A stretch of 64,000 nt of DNA from Halopiger aswanensis (GTDB lineage Archaea > Halobacteriota > Halobacteria > Halobacteriales > Natrialbaceae): assembly GCF_003610195.1 (NCBI RefSeq), contig NZ_RAPO01000003.1:558001-622000 (forward strand), given 5' to 3'. A program made the translations under genes and the position numbers. The notes beneath the pieces were generated by a model that worked only from the letters and a program-made list of their open reading frames with translations, did not search any database and was not told where the DNA came from. Below, in pieces: positions 27,339-35,673 of this stretch. Position 1 is the first letter of the stretch, and every line of letters begins with the position of its first letter.

Positions 27339-27584
27339 TCAGAGCCAGTTGTCGCCCGTCGTGTCCTCCTGCGCGTCGCGGTAGGAGCCAACCGCCTCCG
27401 CGAGGTTCGCGACGGCCGCGCGCTCGCTCTGGCCCTGGCTCGAGACGCCGGTGATCTCGTCCTCGGCGATGTGGAGCCCGTTTTCGTCGACCCAGGTCGT
27501 CACGTCCGCGTCCACGAGGGCGTCGTACTCGTTCGGGTCGACCGATTCGGCGTCGTCCGCGTCGACCTCGTCTCCGTCCGTCAT
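27339..27584 (-). CDS. HicB-like antitoxin-type protein, no HicA partner seen
   Basis: 81 residues from the ATG at 27584. An acidic 25-residue start is followed by the HicB partial-RNase-H-like core: VTTWVDENGLHIAEDEITG, then SSQGQSERAAVANLAEAVGSY. There is no DNA-binding domain after it, and no HicA-like (dsRBD, G-D/N-H) frame is adjacent: only 86 bp separate it from the Usp gene and the other side is the divergent HAD gene. Such orphan HicB-like proteins are common in haloarchaea. Confidence 0.75.
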   Translation of the reverse strand: MTDGDEVDADDAESVDPNEYDALVDADVTTWVDENGLHIAEDEITGVSSQGQSERAAVANLAEAVGSYRDAQEDTTGDNWL

Positions 27585-27734
27585 ACCCGTCACTTCTCGC
27601 CGCGCGAGTGAAATACGCATCGCCAGCGGTCGGCCGCGCGGGCCGTCTCGTCTCGAGTCCGAGCCGCCGGTTCCGCAACGGTAACGCCGACGACCGCCTC
27701 GAACCCTTATCACCCTCGTCGTGGTCCGTCCCGT

Positions 27735-28415
27735 ATGTCGTTCGATCCCGACCGCGTCACGACGATCACCTTCGACTCGTACGGCACCCTGGTCGACGTC
27801 GAGGCAGCCACCGCCGCGCTGGCCGACGTCGTCGACGATCCCGACGCCGTCTCCCGGCGCTGGCGAACCCGATCGCTGGCTTACGCCTTCGTCGCCAACC
27901 AGATCGACGCCTACCAGCCCTTCTACGAGATCAACCGCGACGCGCTCCAGTACGCGCTGGACGCCCACGACGCGGCCGTCACGGCGGACGAGCGCGACGA
28001 GGTCCTCGCGGTCTACCACGAACTCGAGGTCTTCGACGACGTCCGCGACGGCCTCGAGGGGCTCGTCGATGCGGGCTACGATTGCTACGTCCTCTCGAAC
28101 GGCAATCCCGAGATGCTCGAGTCGATGGTCGAACACGCCGACATCGAAGAGTTACTCGAGGACACCATCAGCGCCGACGAGGTCGAGACCTTCAAACCCG
28201 ACAGCGAGATCTACCGTCACGCCGCGGCCCGAACCGGGACGCCGATCGACGAGATCGCCCACGTGGCGGCCGGTTGGTACGACGTCCGCGGTGCGAACCA
28301 CGCCGGCATGCAGAGCGTCTGGGTCGACCGGAAAGGCAAGCCGTGGGGGCCGTTCGACGGCGAGCCGGATCTGACGATCGAAACGTTCGACGAACTGGTC
28401 GAGACGCTCGCGTGA
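27735..28415 (+). CDS. haloacid dehalogenase type II-like HAD hydrolase
   Basis: 226 residues. Motif I FDSYGTLVDVE contains the nucleophile Asp13; motif II LSNGNPEML; motif III Lys in ETFKPDSEIYRHAAARTG; motif IV region HVAAGWYDVRGANHAG. The W and NH-AG pattern matches (S)-2-haloacid dehalogenases, which hydrolyse C-halogen bonds, but many such proteins are phosphatases. Divergent from the orphan HicB gene. Confidence 0.9.
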   Translation: MSFDPDRVTTITFDSYGTLVDVEAATAALADVVDDPDAVSRRWRTRSLAYAFVANQIDAYQPFYEINRDALQYALDAHDAAVTADERDEVLAVYHELEVFDDVRDGLEGLVDAGYDCYVLSNGNPEMLESMVEHADIEELLEDTISADEVETFKPDSEIYRHAAARTGTPIDEIAHVAAGWYDVRGANHAGMQSVWVDRKGKPWGPFDGEPDLTIETFDELVETLA

Positions 28416-28461
28416 GGTCGCGCGGCGACGGTTGTGTCGTCCTGCTCCGCCAGATCCCTCG

Positions 28462-29436
28462 TTACTCGATCCCGATGATCGGCTGGGGCTCGTAGGGCTC
28501 CTCGAGGTACTCGACGTCCGACTCCGAGAGGTCGATCTCGAGGGCCTCGACCGCGTCCTCCAGGTGCTCGACGCTGGTCGTGCCGACGATCGGCGCGTCG
28601 ACGTACTCGTTCTGGAACTGCCAGGCGAGCGCGATCTGGGCCATCGTGACGCCCTTCTCGTCGGCCAGTTCCTGCACCCGCTCGTTGATCTCGCGGCCGC
28701 CGCCGCGCTCGTACTCCGGCGCGGGGTTGTGGAAGTTGTCCGGATCGCCGCGTTCGGTCGCCTCGAGGTCCTCGACCGGGCGGGCGAGGTAGCCCTGCCC
28801 GAGCGGTCCCCACGGGATGACGGCGATATCGTTCGCGTCACAGAGGGGGAGCATCTCGCGTTCCTCCTCGCGGTAGGCCAGGTGGTAGTGGTTCTGCATC
28901 GTCTCGAAGGAAACGAGGTGCTCGCGTTCGCTCGTCCGGAGGCGCTCGGCCAACTGGTGGGCGTACATCGAACTCGTGCCGACGTGTCGGACTTTCCCGC
29001 GCCGGACCGCGTCGTCCAGCGCGCGGAGCGTGGTTTCGGGCGGCGTGTTCGGATCGACCCGGTGGGTCTGGTAGAGGTCGATGGTGTCCATGCCGAGTCG
29101 ATCGAGCGAGGCCTCGAGTTCCTGTTCGATGGTCTTTCTCGAGAGGCCCGCCGCGTTCGGGTGCTCGTCGCCCGAAGGGAACCGGACCTTCGTCGCGACG
29201 ACCATCTCGTCGCGGTCGTAGTCGGCGAGCACGTCGCCCAGGATTTCCTCGCTCTCGCCGTCGGAGTAGGCGTTCGCCGTATCGAAGAAGTTGATGCCGA
29301 GGTCGATCGCGCGCTCGATGAGCTCGCGGCTCTCCTCGCGGTCGAGCATCCACGGTTCCTCGCTGCCGAAGCTCATACAGCCCAGACAGAGCTCGCTCAC
29401 TTCCATCCCGGTCGAGCCGAGGGTGGTGTATTCCAT
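28462..29436 (-). CDS. aldo/keto reductase (AKR11/12-like)
   Basis: 324 residues from MEYTTLGSTGMEVSELCLGC. Tetrad: Asp in FFDTANAYSDGESEE, Tyr in the same motif, Lys in VVATKVRFPSG, His in LYQTHRVDPNTP. The NADP region PIVGTTSVEHLEDAVEALE closes the barrel. This longer AKR group reduces sugars or aldehydes. Unlinked to the other AKR in the window and only distantly similar. Start fixed by good similarity from residue 1. Confidence 0.92.
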   Translation of the reverse strand: MEYTTLGSTGMEVSELCLGCMSFGSEEPWMLDREESRELIERAIDLGINFFDTANAYSDGESEEILGDVLADYDRDEMVVATKVRFPSGDEHPNAAGLSRKTIEQELEASLDRLGMDTIDLYQTHRVDPNTPPETTLRALDDAVRRGKVRHVGTSSMYAHQLAERLRTSEREHLVSFETMQNHYHLAYREEEREMLPLCDANDIAVIPWGPLGQGYLARPVEDLEATERGDPDNFHNPAPEYERGGGREINERVQELADEKGVTMAQIALAWQFQNEYVDAPIVGTTSVEHLEDAVEALEIDLSESDVEYLEEPYEPQPIIGIE

Positions 29437-29564
29437 ACCGATCGATTGTGATGGTCGCGCACTTACAGTCCCGTGAATCGGCGATATCCACCCCTTCGTT
29501 CGCGCCGGTGCGGCCGATATCGCCGCGATTTCGGGCCGCGAACCGAGATCCGGGGTAGAAAAAA

Positions 29565-29573
29565 CCTTTAACG
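29565..29573 (+). promoter_or_regulatory. TATA-like element for ffh
   Basis: CCTTTAACG within an A/T-rich patch, about 28 bp upstream of the ATG at 29597. Confidence 0.4.
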
Positions 29574-29596
29574 CCGTCGTCCCGTAGAACGAGCAA

Positions 29597-30994
29597 ATGG
29601 TACTCGACGATCTCGGGAGTTCTCTGCGGGGCACCCTCGACAAACTCCGCGGGAAGTCACGAATCAGCGAGGAGGACGTCGAGGAGATCGTCAAGGAGAT
29701 CCAGCGCTCGTTGATCTCCGCCGACGTCGACATCTCGCTCGTACAGGAACTCTCCGGCAACATCAAGGAACGCGCCTTAGAGGAGGAGCCGCCCGCCGGC
29801 ACGCCCGCGCGGGACTTCGTCCTCCGTATCGTTTACGAGGAACTGGTCGATCTCATCGGCGACTCCACGGAACTCCCGCTCGAGGAACAGACCATCCTGC
29901 TGGCGGGGCTGCAGGGGTCCGGTAAGACCACGTCCGCCGCGAAGATGGCCTGGTGGTTCTCGACGAAGGGGCTGCGCCCGGCGGTCATCCAGACCGACAC
30001 CTTCCGGCCCGGCGCCTACGAACAGGCCGAGGAGATGACCGAGCGCGCGGAGGTCGACTTCTACGGCAACCCCGACAACGACGACCCCGTCGAAATCGCC
30101 CGCAACGGGCTCGAGGCAACCAGCGAAGCCGACGTCCACATCGTGGACACCGCCGGTCGCCACGCCTTGGAGGACGACCTGATCGACGAGATCGAGCAGA
30201 TCGAGGGCGTCGTCGAGCCCGACACGTCGCTGCTCGTGTTAGACGCCGCGATCGGTCAAGGGGCGAAGGATCAGGCCCAGCAGTTCGACGAGTCGATCGG
30301 CATCGACGGCGTCGTCATCACGAAGTTAGACGGTACGGCGAAGGGTGGTGGCGCGCTGACCGCGGTCGATCAGACCGACTCGTCGATCGCCTTCCTCGGG
30401 ACCGGCGAGGAAGTCCAGGACATCGAGCGCTTCGAGCCCGACGGCTTCATCTCGCGGCTGCTCGGGATGGGCGACCTCTCCCAGTTGGCCGAGCGCGTCG
30501 AGCGCGCGATGGAGCAGACCGAGATCGAAGAGGACGACTGGGACCCCGAGGACATGCTCCAGGGCCAGTTCACCCTGAACGACATGCAAAAGCAGATGGA
30601 GGCCATGAACAACATGGGCCCGCTCGATCAGGTGATGGACATGATCCCCGGCTTCGGCGGCGGGATCAAGGACCAGCTCCCCGACGACGCGATGGACGTC
30701 ACCCAGGAGCGGATGCGGACGTTCTCGGTCATCATGGACTCGATGACCGAGGCCGAGAAGGAGTACCCGAAGGCCATCGGCGCCAGCCAGATCGAACGCA
30801 TCGCCAAGGGCTCCGGAACGAGCGAGGAACAGGTCCGGGAACTGCTCCAACAGTACAAGATGATGGAGAAGACGATCAAGCAGTTCCAGGGCATGGGCTC
30901 CGAGCAGGAGATGCAGCGCATGATGAAGCAGATGCAACAGCAGGGCGGCGGCGGTGGCGGCGGTGGCATGGGCGGCATGGGGCCGTTCGGATAA
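29597..30994 (+). CDS. ffh: signal recognition particle 54-kDa protein (SRP54/Ffh)
   Basis: 465 residues. N-domain 1-85, then the GTPase G domain with [15 protein letters not shown] (G1, about residue 105), [21 protein letters not shown] (G3), [13 protein letters not shown] (G4), and the methionine-rich M domain (about 300-440) which binds SRP RNA and signal peptides. It ends with a Gln/Met/Gly tail. It targets ribosomes with membrane proteins to the FtsY receptor, whose gene is at 49293-50735 in this window. Confidence 0.97.
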   Translation: MVLDDLGSSLRGTLDKLRGKSRISEEDVEEIVKEIQRSLISADVDISLVQELSGNIKERALEEEPPAGTPARDFVLRIVYEELVDLIGDSTELPLEEQTILLAGLQGSGKTTSAAKMAWWFSTKGLRPAVIQTDTFRPGAYEQAEEMTERAEVDFYGNPDNDDPVEIARNGLEATSEADVHIVDTAGRHALEDDLIDEIEQIEGVVEPDTSLLVLDAAIGQGAKDQAQQFDESIGIDGVVITKLDGTAKGGGALTAVDQTDSSIAFLGTGEEVQDIERFEPDGFISRLLGMGDLSQLAERVERAMEQTEIEEDDWDPEDMLQGQFTLNDMQKQMEAMNNMGPLDQVMDMIPGFGGGIKDQLPDDAMDVTQERMRTFSVIMDSMTEAEKEYPKAIGASQIERIAKGSGTSEEQVRELLQQYKMMEKTIKQFQGMGSEQEMQRMMKQMQQQGGGGGGGGMGGMGPFG

Positions 30995-31145
30995 GTCGCC
31001 GCTCGAGTTGCGATTCGGCTATTCTATCTCGCTCGTTCGTCCCTTCTTGAGTCTGCATCGCTTGCAATTCGACCCGTACCAGCGAATAGTCCTCGAGCCA
31101 CCGCCTCACCCGCCGAACGGTTCGTTTCGGTGACAGTCCGGTCGC

Positions 31146-31155
31146 CATATTAAAG
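31146..31155 (+). promoter_or_regulatory. TATA box for the 327-residue lipoprotein gene
   Basis: CATATTAAAG about 31 bp before the ATG at 31182. Confidence 0.45.
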
Positions 31156-31181
31156 AACGGCTAGACCTAGCCTCGAGTATC

Positions 31182-32165
31182 ATGGCGACGAACCGGCGAC
31201 AGTATCTGGCCCGCACCGGCGCCGCGCTGGGCACGGCCGCGCTTGCAGGATGTCTCGATGTCCTCGGCGGCGAGGACGGGACCGACGTCGAGGTCGAGGA
31301 TCGAACCGGCCCCCGGGAACTCGACCGGGCGGTCGGACAGTTGAACCGGGCCGCGCTCGCGTTGAACGTCGACGAGGAAGCTCTCGAGAACCCCGAGGCG
31401 GTCGACTTCGACGGGTCCGAGCCCCAAGACCACATCGAGCGGGCTCGCGACCACCTTTCGACCGCCGAATCGGAACTGGACGGCCGCGAGGACGATTTCG
31501 AGGCGCTGCGGACCTACGCGAGCGTCCTCGAGACGCTGACCGACGTCACCGCGACGGTCGCCGACGACGCGCTCGTCGAGGACGTCGAACAGGTCAATAG
31601 CGCGCTCGAGAGCGACGACAGCGCGGATCTCGACGAGGCGGTGACGACCGTCGAGGACCGGCGGGCGACGCTCGAGTCGGCCCAGTCGGAGTTCGACGCC
31701 GCCACGTCCGATCTGATGTCGCTCGACGCCGCTCGTCTCGAGGAACTGGCCGTGATCGACCGGGCGGAGATCGAATCCGGCGCGTCGATACTCGGCGACG
31801 TCCTCGACTCCCAGGTCACGCTGGCCACGGGGTACGAGACGCTGCTGGGCGGCTACGAGTACCTCGACCAAGGGCGGACCAAGGCAGACAACGGGAATCA
31901 CGAGGACGCCGAGATGGCGTTTACCGCGGCGAAACAGGAGTTCGCGACCGCCGCCGAGACGCTCTCGAGCGGCAAGGAGGACGCCCCCGAGGGGTTGGTC
32001 GAGTACTTCGCGACGGCGCTGTGTCAGAGCGGCCACCTCGAGTCCGCGGCGGGGAGCTTCGCCGATGCCTCGGCTGCGGCGGCCGAGCGGGACGTCGTCG
32101 CCGCACGCCAGCACCGCGACGAGGCCGAGGCCTCGCTGGAGGATGCTCGCGCCTGCGCAGATTGA
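31182..32165 (+). CDS. exported helical lipoprotein, unknown function
   Basis: 327 residues. MATNRRQYLARTGAALGTAALAGC is a twin-arginine signal with lipobox. The mature part is very acidic and helical, with heptad-like segments (for example VNSALESDDSADLDEAVTTV and EEAAGSFADASAAAAERDVV-type stretches), consistent with a TPR-like or coiled-coil surface lipoprotein. A single Cys near the C-end (ACAD). No family recognised. Confidence 0.8.
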   Translation: MATNRRQYLARTGAALGTAALAGCLDVLGGEDGTDVEVEDRTGPRELDRAVGQLNRAALALNVDEEALENPEAVDFDGSEPQDHIERARDHLSTAESELDGREDDFEALRTYASVLETLTDVTATVADDALVEDVEQVNSALESDDSADLDEAVTTVEDRRATLESAQSEFDAATSDLMSLDAARLEELAVIDRAEIESGASILGDVLDSQVTLATGYETLLGGYEYLDQGRTKADNGNHEDAEMAFTAAKQEFATAAETLSSGKEDAPEGLVEYFATALCQSGHLESAAGSFADASAAAAERDVVAARQHRDEAEASLEDARACAD

Positions 32166-32295
32166 GGTCGCAAGAACTGCAGCGCAGTACACCTGAGCCG
32201 CGACCGCGGCGACTGCGATACTCGAGCCCTCGCCGCGTTTGGTCGTCGTCCGTCGACTCGATCGGCGGATCGGAGAACTACAGCAGGCGGGTCGT

Positions 32296-32709
32296 TCAGC
32301 CCGTAACCGGTTCGCCGTCTTCCGTCGGCGGCGCGATCTGATTGATGTACTCTTCGACGGACGGCTCCTCGACGCGAACGCGGACGTTGATCTCGCCGAG
32401 TTCGTCCGGTTCGCCGACCGAGAAGTTGATCCGATCCATAAAGGCGGCCTGCTTCTTGAGCGCGAAGGAGAACGTGTCACCCTCGCGGTTCGCGAAGAAC
32501 TCGCCGCGGGCGGTATCGAGGATCTCTTGGCGATGGAGCAGGTCCGAGAAGTGGTCCATCGAGTGGGCCTCGGCCCTGATCTCGCCGAACTCCTCCTCGA
32601 GGTCGGCGTTGGGGAAGATGTTGGCGACGGCGTCGGCGACGCGGCTCGTGACTTCGGTGTCGTAGATCGGTGCCGTGATCTCGACGTCGACGCGGTAGAT
32701 GTCGGTCAT
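32296..32709 (-). CDS. UPF0201 family RNA-binding-domain-like protein
   Basis: 137 residues. Begins MTDIYRVDVEITAPIYDTEV, with the alpha/beta segments and EEFGEIRAEAHSMDHFSDLL characteristic of the archaeal UPF0201 family (related to ribosomal L5/RNA-binding folds). Cytosolic. Its start overlaps the stop of the UPF0200 kinase-like gene by 4 nt (ATGA); this pair is conserved in archaea, implying a linked role, which is unknown. Confidence 0.88.
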   Translation of the reverse strand: MTDIYRVDVEITAPIYDTEVTSRVADAVANIFPNADLEEEFGEIRAEAHSMDHFSDLLHRQEILDTARGEFFANREGDTFSFALKKQAAFMDRINFSVGEPDELGEINVRVRVEEPSVEEYINQIAPPTEDGEPVTG

Positions 32710-33359
32710 GGGTCTGCTTCCGCTTCGGTTCGGTTGGTACTTTCGTCGTCGGTTTCGGTTCCGGTATCGGTATCGCTATCGCTATCGGCGGCGCCGTCGC
32801 CCTCGAGCGCTTCGGGCCCCTCGCGGATGATCGTCTGCATCCGCTCGTGGAACGCCTCGAGCGAGTCGGTGTTCTCGACGACGACGTCGGCTTCGTCCAT
32901 CGCGTCGTCCATCCCGAAGCCGCGCTCGCGCTCGTCGCGGGCGGTTAAGGGCTCGCCGCCCTCGTTCTCGCCGGCATCGCGGCCGCGGGCGTCGATCCGC
33001 TCGGCGCGGACCTCGAAGGGGGCCTCGATGCTGACGAGGATGAAATCGTCGCCGAAGCGCTCCTCGAAGACGTCGACCTCGGTGTCCGATCGGATGCCGT
33101 CCACGAGGACGGTGTCGTGGTCCTCGAGGCGGTTCTCGATCATCGGGAGCGAGCGCTCGGCGATGGCCGCCGGGCCGTTCTCGTCGCGCAGGGCCTGCGC
33201 GACCTTTCCGTGGTCTTTCGTCGGGTCGAGTCCGCGGTCGGCGGTCTCCTGGCGGACGACGTCGCCCATCGTCACCACCGGGATTCCGTCCTCGCGTGCG
33301 ACGGTGGCGGCTTCGCCCTTGCCGCTGCCGGGCAGTCCCACCGTTCCGATGACGTGCAT
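32706..33359 (-). CDS. UPF0200 family P-loop nucleotide kinase-like protein
   Basis: 217 residues. P-loop GLPGSGKGEAA near residue 8-16, then MGDVVRQE, a dephospho-CoA/adenylate-kinase-like fold with LVDGIRSDTEVDVFEERFG. The 35-residue C-terminal tail is a low-complexity S/D/T repeat. These archaeal proteins resemble dephospho-CoA kinase and adenylate kinase; the substrate is uncertain. First gene of a two-gene unit with UPF0201. Confidence 0.88.
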   Translation of the reverse strand: MHVIGTVGLPGSGKGEAATVAREDGIPVVTMGDVVRQETADRGLDPTKDHGKVAQALRDENGPAAIAERSLPMIENRLEDHDTVLVDGIRSDTEVDVFEERFGDDFILVSIEAPFEVRAERIDARGRDAGENEGGEPLTARDERERGFGMDDAMDEADVVVENTDSLEAFHERMQTIIREGPEALEGDGAADSDSDTDTGTETDDESTNRTEAEADP

Positions 33360-33636
33360 CGAGTCCGAATAGCAGCGTTGCCCGCTTAAGGACTGTGTCT
33401 CCGACTCGTCACAGGCAGGTCCCGACTCGAGAACGACGGTGTTCGACGAGAATAGCTTGGGCGCCCCTTTTTTCCACCCGCGGTGGATGGTCGGAGTGGC
33501 GACTCGAGAGGGCAGCGATCGTCGCGCTCGAGTGACTGTGTCGCTCCCGTCGCGGCGGCTGCGTCGATCGTCCGTCGTGTCGAATAGTAATGTTCAATCT
33601 GACAACATCACAACGTATCGACACTGGTCGATTGCC

Positions 33637-34125
33637 ATGGTCATGCGAATCCGGCTGGATGGGGACAGTGACGACTCCGACGACGCCGACGACCGGACGA
33701 TCAGGGAGTGGATACGAAACCCCTCGGATGTGGGTGGCGTGTTCGTCAGAGCCGCGATCGGGTCCATCGTGGCGACCTTTTTGTCCGTTCTCGGGCTCGT
33801 CGGCCAACTGCTCCTCGCTGCCGACGAGCCGCTCGTCGACGAACCGCACCTGGAAGAGCCGCTCACGGGATGGGTGTAGCTCGTCTCGCAGACCGCTGCG
33901 GGGGTCTCGGTGCTGGGATACGCCGTCTGGTCGGTGTGGAAGCAACGGCAGCTACGCTCCCGGAGCGAGTCGTCGCTGTTACGGGCGCTTCGACCCGCGG
34001 ACGGACACAGCAGCGACCCCGACGCGTACGAAACCCAGGTCAAAAACACCGTCTTTGCGCTTTTCCTCGCGGTCATCCTCGGCGCGCTTCCGTTCCAGAT
34101 CATCACCCACGCGCTCCTGTCTTAG
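33637..34125 (+). pseudogene. membrane-protein gene split by one in-frame TAG
   Basis: A single frame runs from ATG 33637 (or 33643) to TAA at 34125-region stop, interrupted only by TAG at 33877-33879 (after ...EPLTGWV). Both sides are gene-like: before it an acidic head and a span GGVFVRAAIGSIVATFLSVL; after it VSQTAAGVSVLGYAVWSVWK, a polar stretch and a final span KNTVFALFLAVILGALPFQ. Intact it would be about 162 residues. TAG is a normal stop elsewhere in this window, so a nonsense mutation is the simplest view. Function unknown. Confidence 0.7.
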
Positions 34126-34209
34126 CGGCTGGCCGCCTCCCAGCACAGCGGCGAGCCCGACTCGCCTCGAGCCCCGTCCTCTTTTGGACTCGAGGTGGAC
34201 GCCTCCCGT

Positions 34210-34350
34210 ATGCGGCTGTCGACGAAAGTGATCCTCGCGGCCCTCCTCTTGATCGCGATCCCGATTCCCGTCCTGCCGCCGCTGGTGGGAACCACGATCG
34301 GCGTGGTCCTGCTGTTGCTCGGGCTGTTCCTGCGATTCCTCGGAGTGTAA
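34210..34350 (+). CDS. 46-residue two-segment membrane protein
   Basis: Short frame of 46 residues: MRLSTKVILAALLLIAIPIP then VLPPLVGTTIGVVLLLLGLF and a basic end LRFLGV. Almost entirely hydrophobic, with a proline hinge in the middle. Intact, although both neighbours carry internal stops. Function unknown; reality judged from hydropathy and normal start/stop. Confidence 0.6.
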   Translation: MRLSTKVILAALLLIAIPIPVLPPLVGTTIGVVLLLLGLFLRFLGV

Positions 34351-34437
34351 TCGCAGGAATAGCGTCGGTGGTGAGACGCAGGTGCTCGAGCCGGCCCCTT
34401 CGAAACCGCTATCCGTCGGTCGCGTCCCGGTCGGGGT

Positions 34438-34815
34438 ATGACACAGCGACCGCTGTTGGTTCGTGCGCTCTGGTTCGTCTTCGTCGGCTGGTGGGCGACG
34501 CCGATCGTGGTCACCATCGCGTGGGCCCTGCACGTGACCGTGATCCTCGCACCCCTCGGCATCATGCTGATCAACCTCGTGCCGGCGGTCCTGACGGTAC
34601 AGGAACCGCGCTCGCGGCTGGACCCGGAGCAGGCCCGCGGGCAGCACCCGCTGATCGTCCGGGTGCTGTACTTCGTGCTGGTGGGCTGGTGGCTGAGTTT
34701 CTTCTAGGCGAATCTGGCGGTGCTGTGCGCGCTGACGATCGTCGGCCTGCCGGTTGCCATCTGGCTGGCGAACCGACTGCCCTCCGTCACGTCGCTGTAC
34801 CGTGTGCACGGATAG
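34438..34815 (+). pseudogene. YccF-domain membrane protein gene with in-frame TAG
   Basis: The frame from ATG 34438 to TAG 34815 is broken only by TAG at 34705-34707. The upstream part MTQRPLLVRALWFVFVGWWA...and the repeated LIVRVLYFVLVGWWLSFF, followed after the stop by ANLAVLCALTIVGLPVAIWL and ANRLPSV, is the duplicated YccF layout. In YccF proteins a Trp normally precedes ANLAWLL, so the codon is probably a TGG to TAG change. Intact length would be 125 residues. Truncated product would lose the second conserved block. Confidence 0.75.
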
Positions 34816-34836
34816 CGTTGACCGGCGAATCCACAC

Positions 34837-34846
34837 TGTTTATGCC
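34837..34846 (+). promoter_or_regulatory. TATA box for tRNA-Arg
   Basis: TGTTTATGCC about 30 bp upstream of the first tRNA base at 34871. Confidence 0.5.
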
Positions 34847-34870
34847 GGTCGATCCGTCATATGTGCTCGA

Positions 34871-34975
34871 GGGCACGTAGCTCAGTCTGGATAAGAGCGT
34901 CGGACTTCTATCCTCGTCGCGTCTGCGATGGGGGAAGACATCCGACGGTCGTGGGTTCAAATCCCATCGTGCCCG
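34871..34975 (+). tRNA. tRNA-Arg(TCT) with an intron in the anticodon loop
   Basis: Acceptor stem GGGCACG (34871-34877) pairs with CGTGCCC (34968-34974), discriminator G. The D-arm GCTC/GAGC, anticodon stem TCGGA/TCCGA and T-arm GTGGG/CCCAT with loop TTCAAAT all fold. The loop begins CTTCTA, anticodon TCT, then about 29 nt (34911-34939) are inserted before the 3' anticodon stem. The insert can form a CGTCGC/GCGATG hairpin with loop GTCT, as expected for an archaeal bulge-helix-bulge intron after position 37. No CCA is encoded. Confidence 0.9.
34911..34939 (+). other. tRNA-Arg intron (canonical position 37/38)
   Basis: 29-nt insert placed by keeping a 7-nt loop CTTCTAA in the mature tRNA. Exact ends could shift by a base. 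Too short to encode anything; removed by the archaeal splicing endonuclease. Confidence 0.75.
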
Positions 34976-34976
34976 T
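34954..34976 (+). repeat. att-like direct repeat, copy 1 (inside tRNA-Arg 3' end)
   Basis: 23 bp covering the T-loop, T-stem 3' side and acceptor stem of the tRNA. Identical to 35065-35087. A tRNA 3'-end duplication of this size is the classical mark of site-specific integration by a tyrosine recombinase. Confidence 0.8.
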
Positions 34977-35064
34977 GATTCTGCGACGAACGGACGTGAG
35001 GAGCGAATCACGAACGGAGATGGGTTGAAGTAGACGGCGGCGAGCGAACGCGAGCCGACGGCGT

Positions 35065-35087
35065 GGTTCAAATCCCATCGTGCCCGT
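35065..35087 (+). repeat. att-like direct repeat, copy 2
   Basis: Perfect 23-bp copy of the tRNA 3' end, 111 bp downstream of the first. The preceding bases also match apart from one missing G. No tRNA body precedes it, so it is a scar, not a second tRNA. The 88 bp between the copies has no gene. Confidence 0.8.
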
Positions 35088-35224
35088 CCGAAAACTATCG
35101 TTTTAGAACTTCTCTCAAGAAGTCCACTCGAAAGGTACTATCGTCCGTATTCGCGATATTCCAAATCAGAACGCCGCGCCTCGAGCAGCTATCCGAGTCT
35201 TGGCGGGCCGTGGGCTGTCTACAT

Positions 35225-35556
35225 TCATAATCCACCCTGAAGCGCCATGATTACGACCGTCAGGAATACCATCGGGAATGGCCACGCGACGATCGCCGCC
35301 AGCTCGTACCGGCCGTGACTTATGTCCCACGAGATCGCGAAGACCGCAGCGAGCAGTGCCACCGAGATATCCGCGCCCCGATGGTCCAGATTGCTCCCGT
35401 CAGGTTGTAGCCCCCGAATACGTCGATACTGATCGTGAACACGCCAAAGATCAGCGACGCGAAGAACGGCAGGAAGATCAGCGCCGCTACGTCGATCAGG
35501 TCGATTTCATTCTGTCCGCTCGGTCTCATCGAACCGATGTTCACTCGAGTTGCCAT
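35225..35556 (-). pseudogene. small membrane-protein gene with a 2-nt frameshift
   Basis: From ATG 35556 the frame reads MATRVNIGSMRPSGQNEIDL and a span VAALIFLPFFASLIFGVFTI up to GAIWTIG; it then becomes Arg-rich junk. Shifting by two bases in a GCGCG stretch (about 35380) restores ADISVALLAAVFAISWDISH, then two more hydrophobic stretches to a stop at 35225. A 2-nt CG insertion explains all of it. Corrected length is about 109 residues with three or four spans. Function unknown. Confidence 0.65.
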
Positions 35557-35673
35557 AGTGCGACGGCGAGCGGTCGCACCCGCCCCTACGAAAACCTCAG
35601 CAAAACCGTGGCACAACCTTGGTATCGCAGATAGTCACCACCATTTGTACCAAAGCGGGTTGCCGCCGCTGCT

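Noticed and set aside
27585-28136. Extended N-terminus of the HicB-like protein to 265 residues
   Set aside because: The extra part lies antisense to the HAD hydrolase gene and is non-homologous; the ATG at 27584 gives a clean HicB-sized protein.
33877-34707. TAG readthrough by pyrrolysine or another recoding system to rescue the two split genes
   Set aside because: TAG ends many intact genes in this window (for example at 1228-1230, 6521-6523, 8991-8993, 62752-62754), so reassignment is unlikely; neighbouring lesions include frameshifts, which points to decay.
35020-35087. A second tRNA gene downstream of tRNA-Arg
   Set aside because: Only the T-loop and acceptor 3' half is present; no D-arm, anticodon arm or 5' acceptor strand pairs with it.
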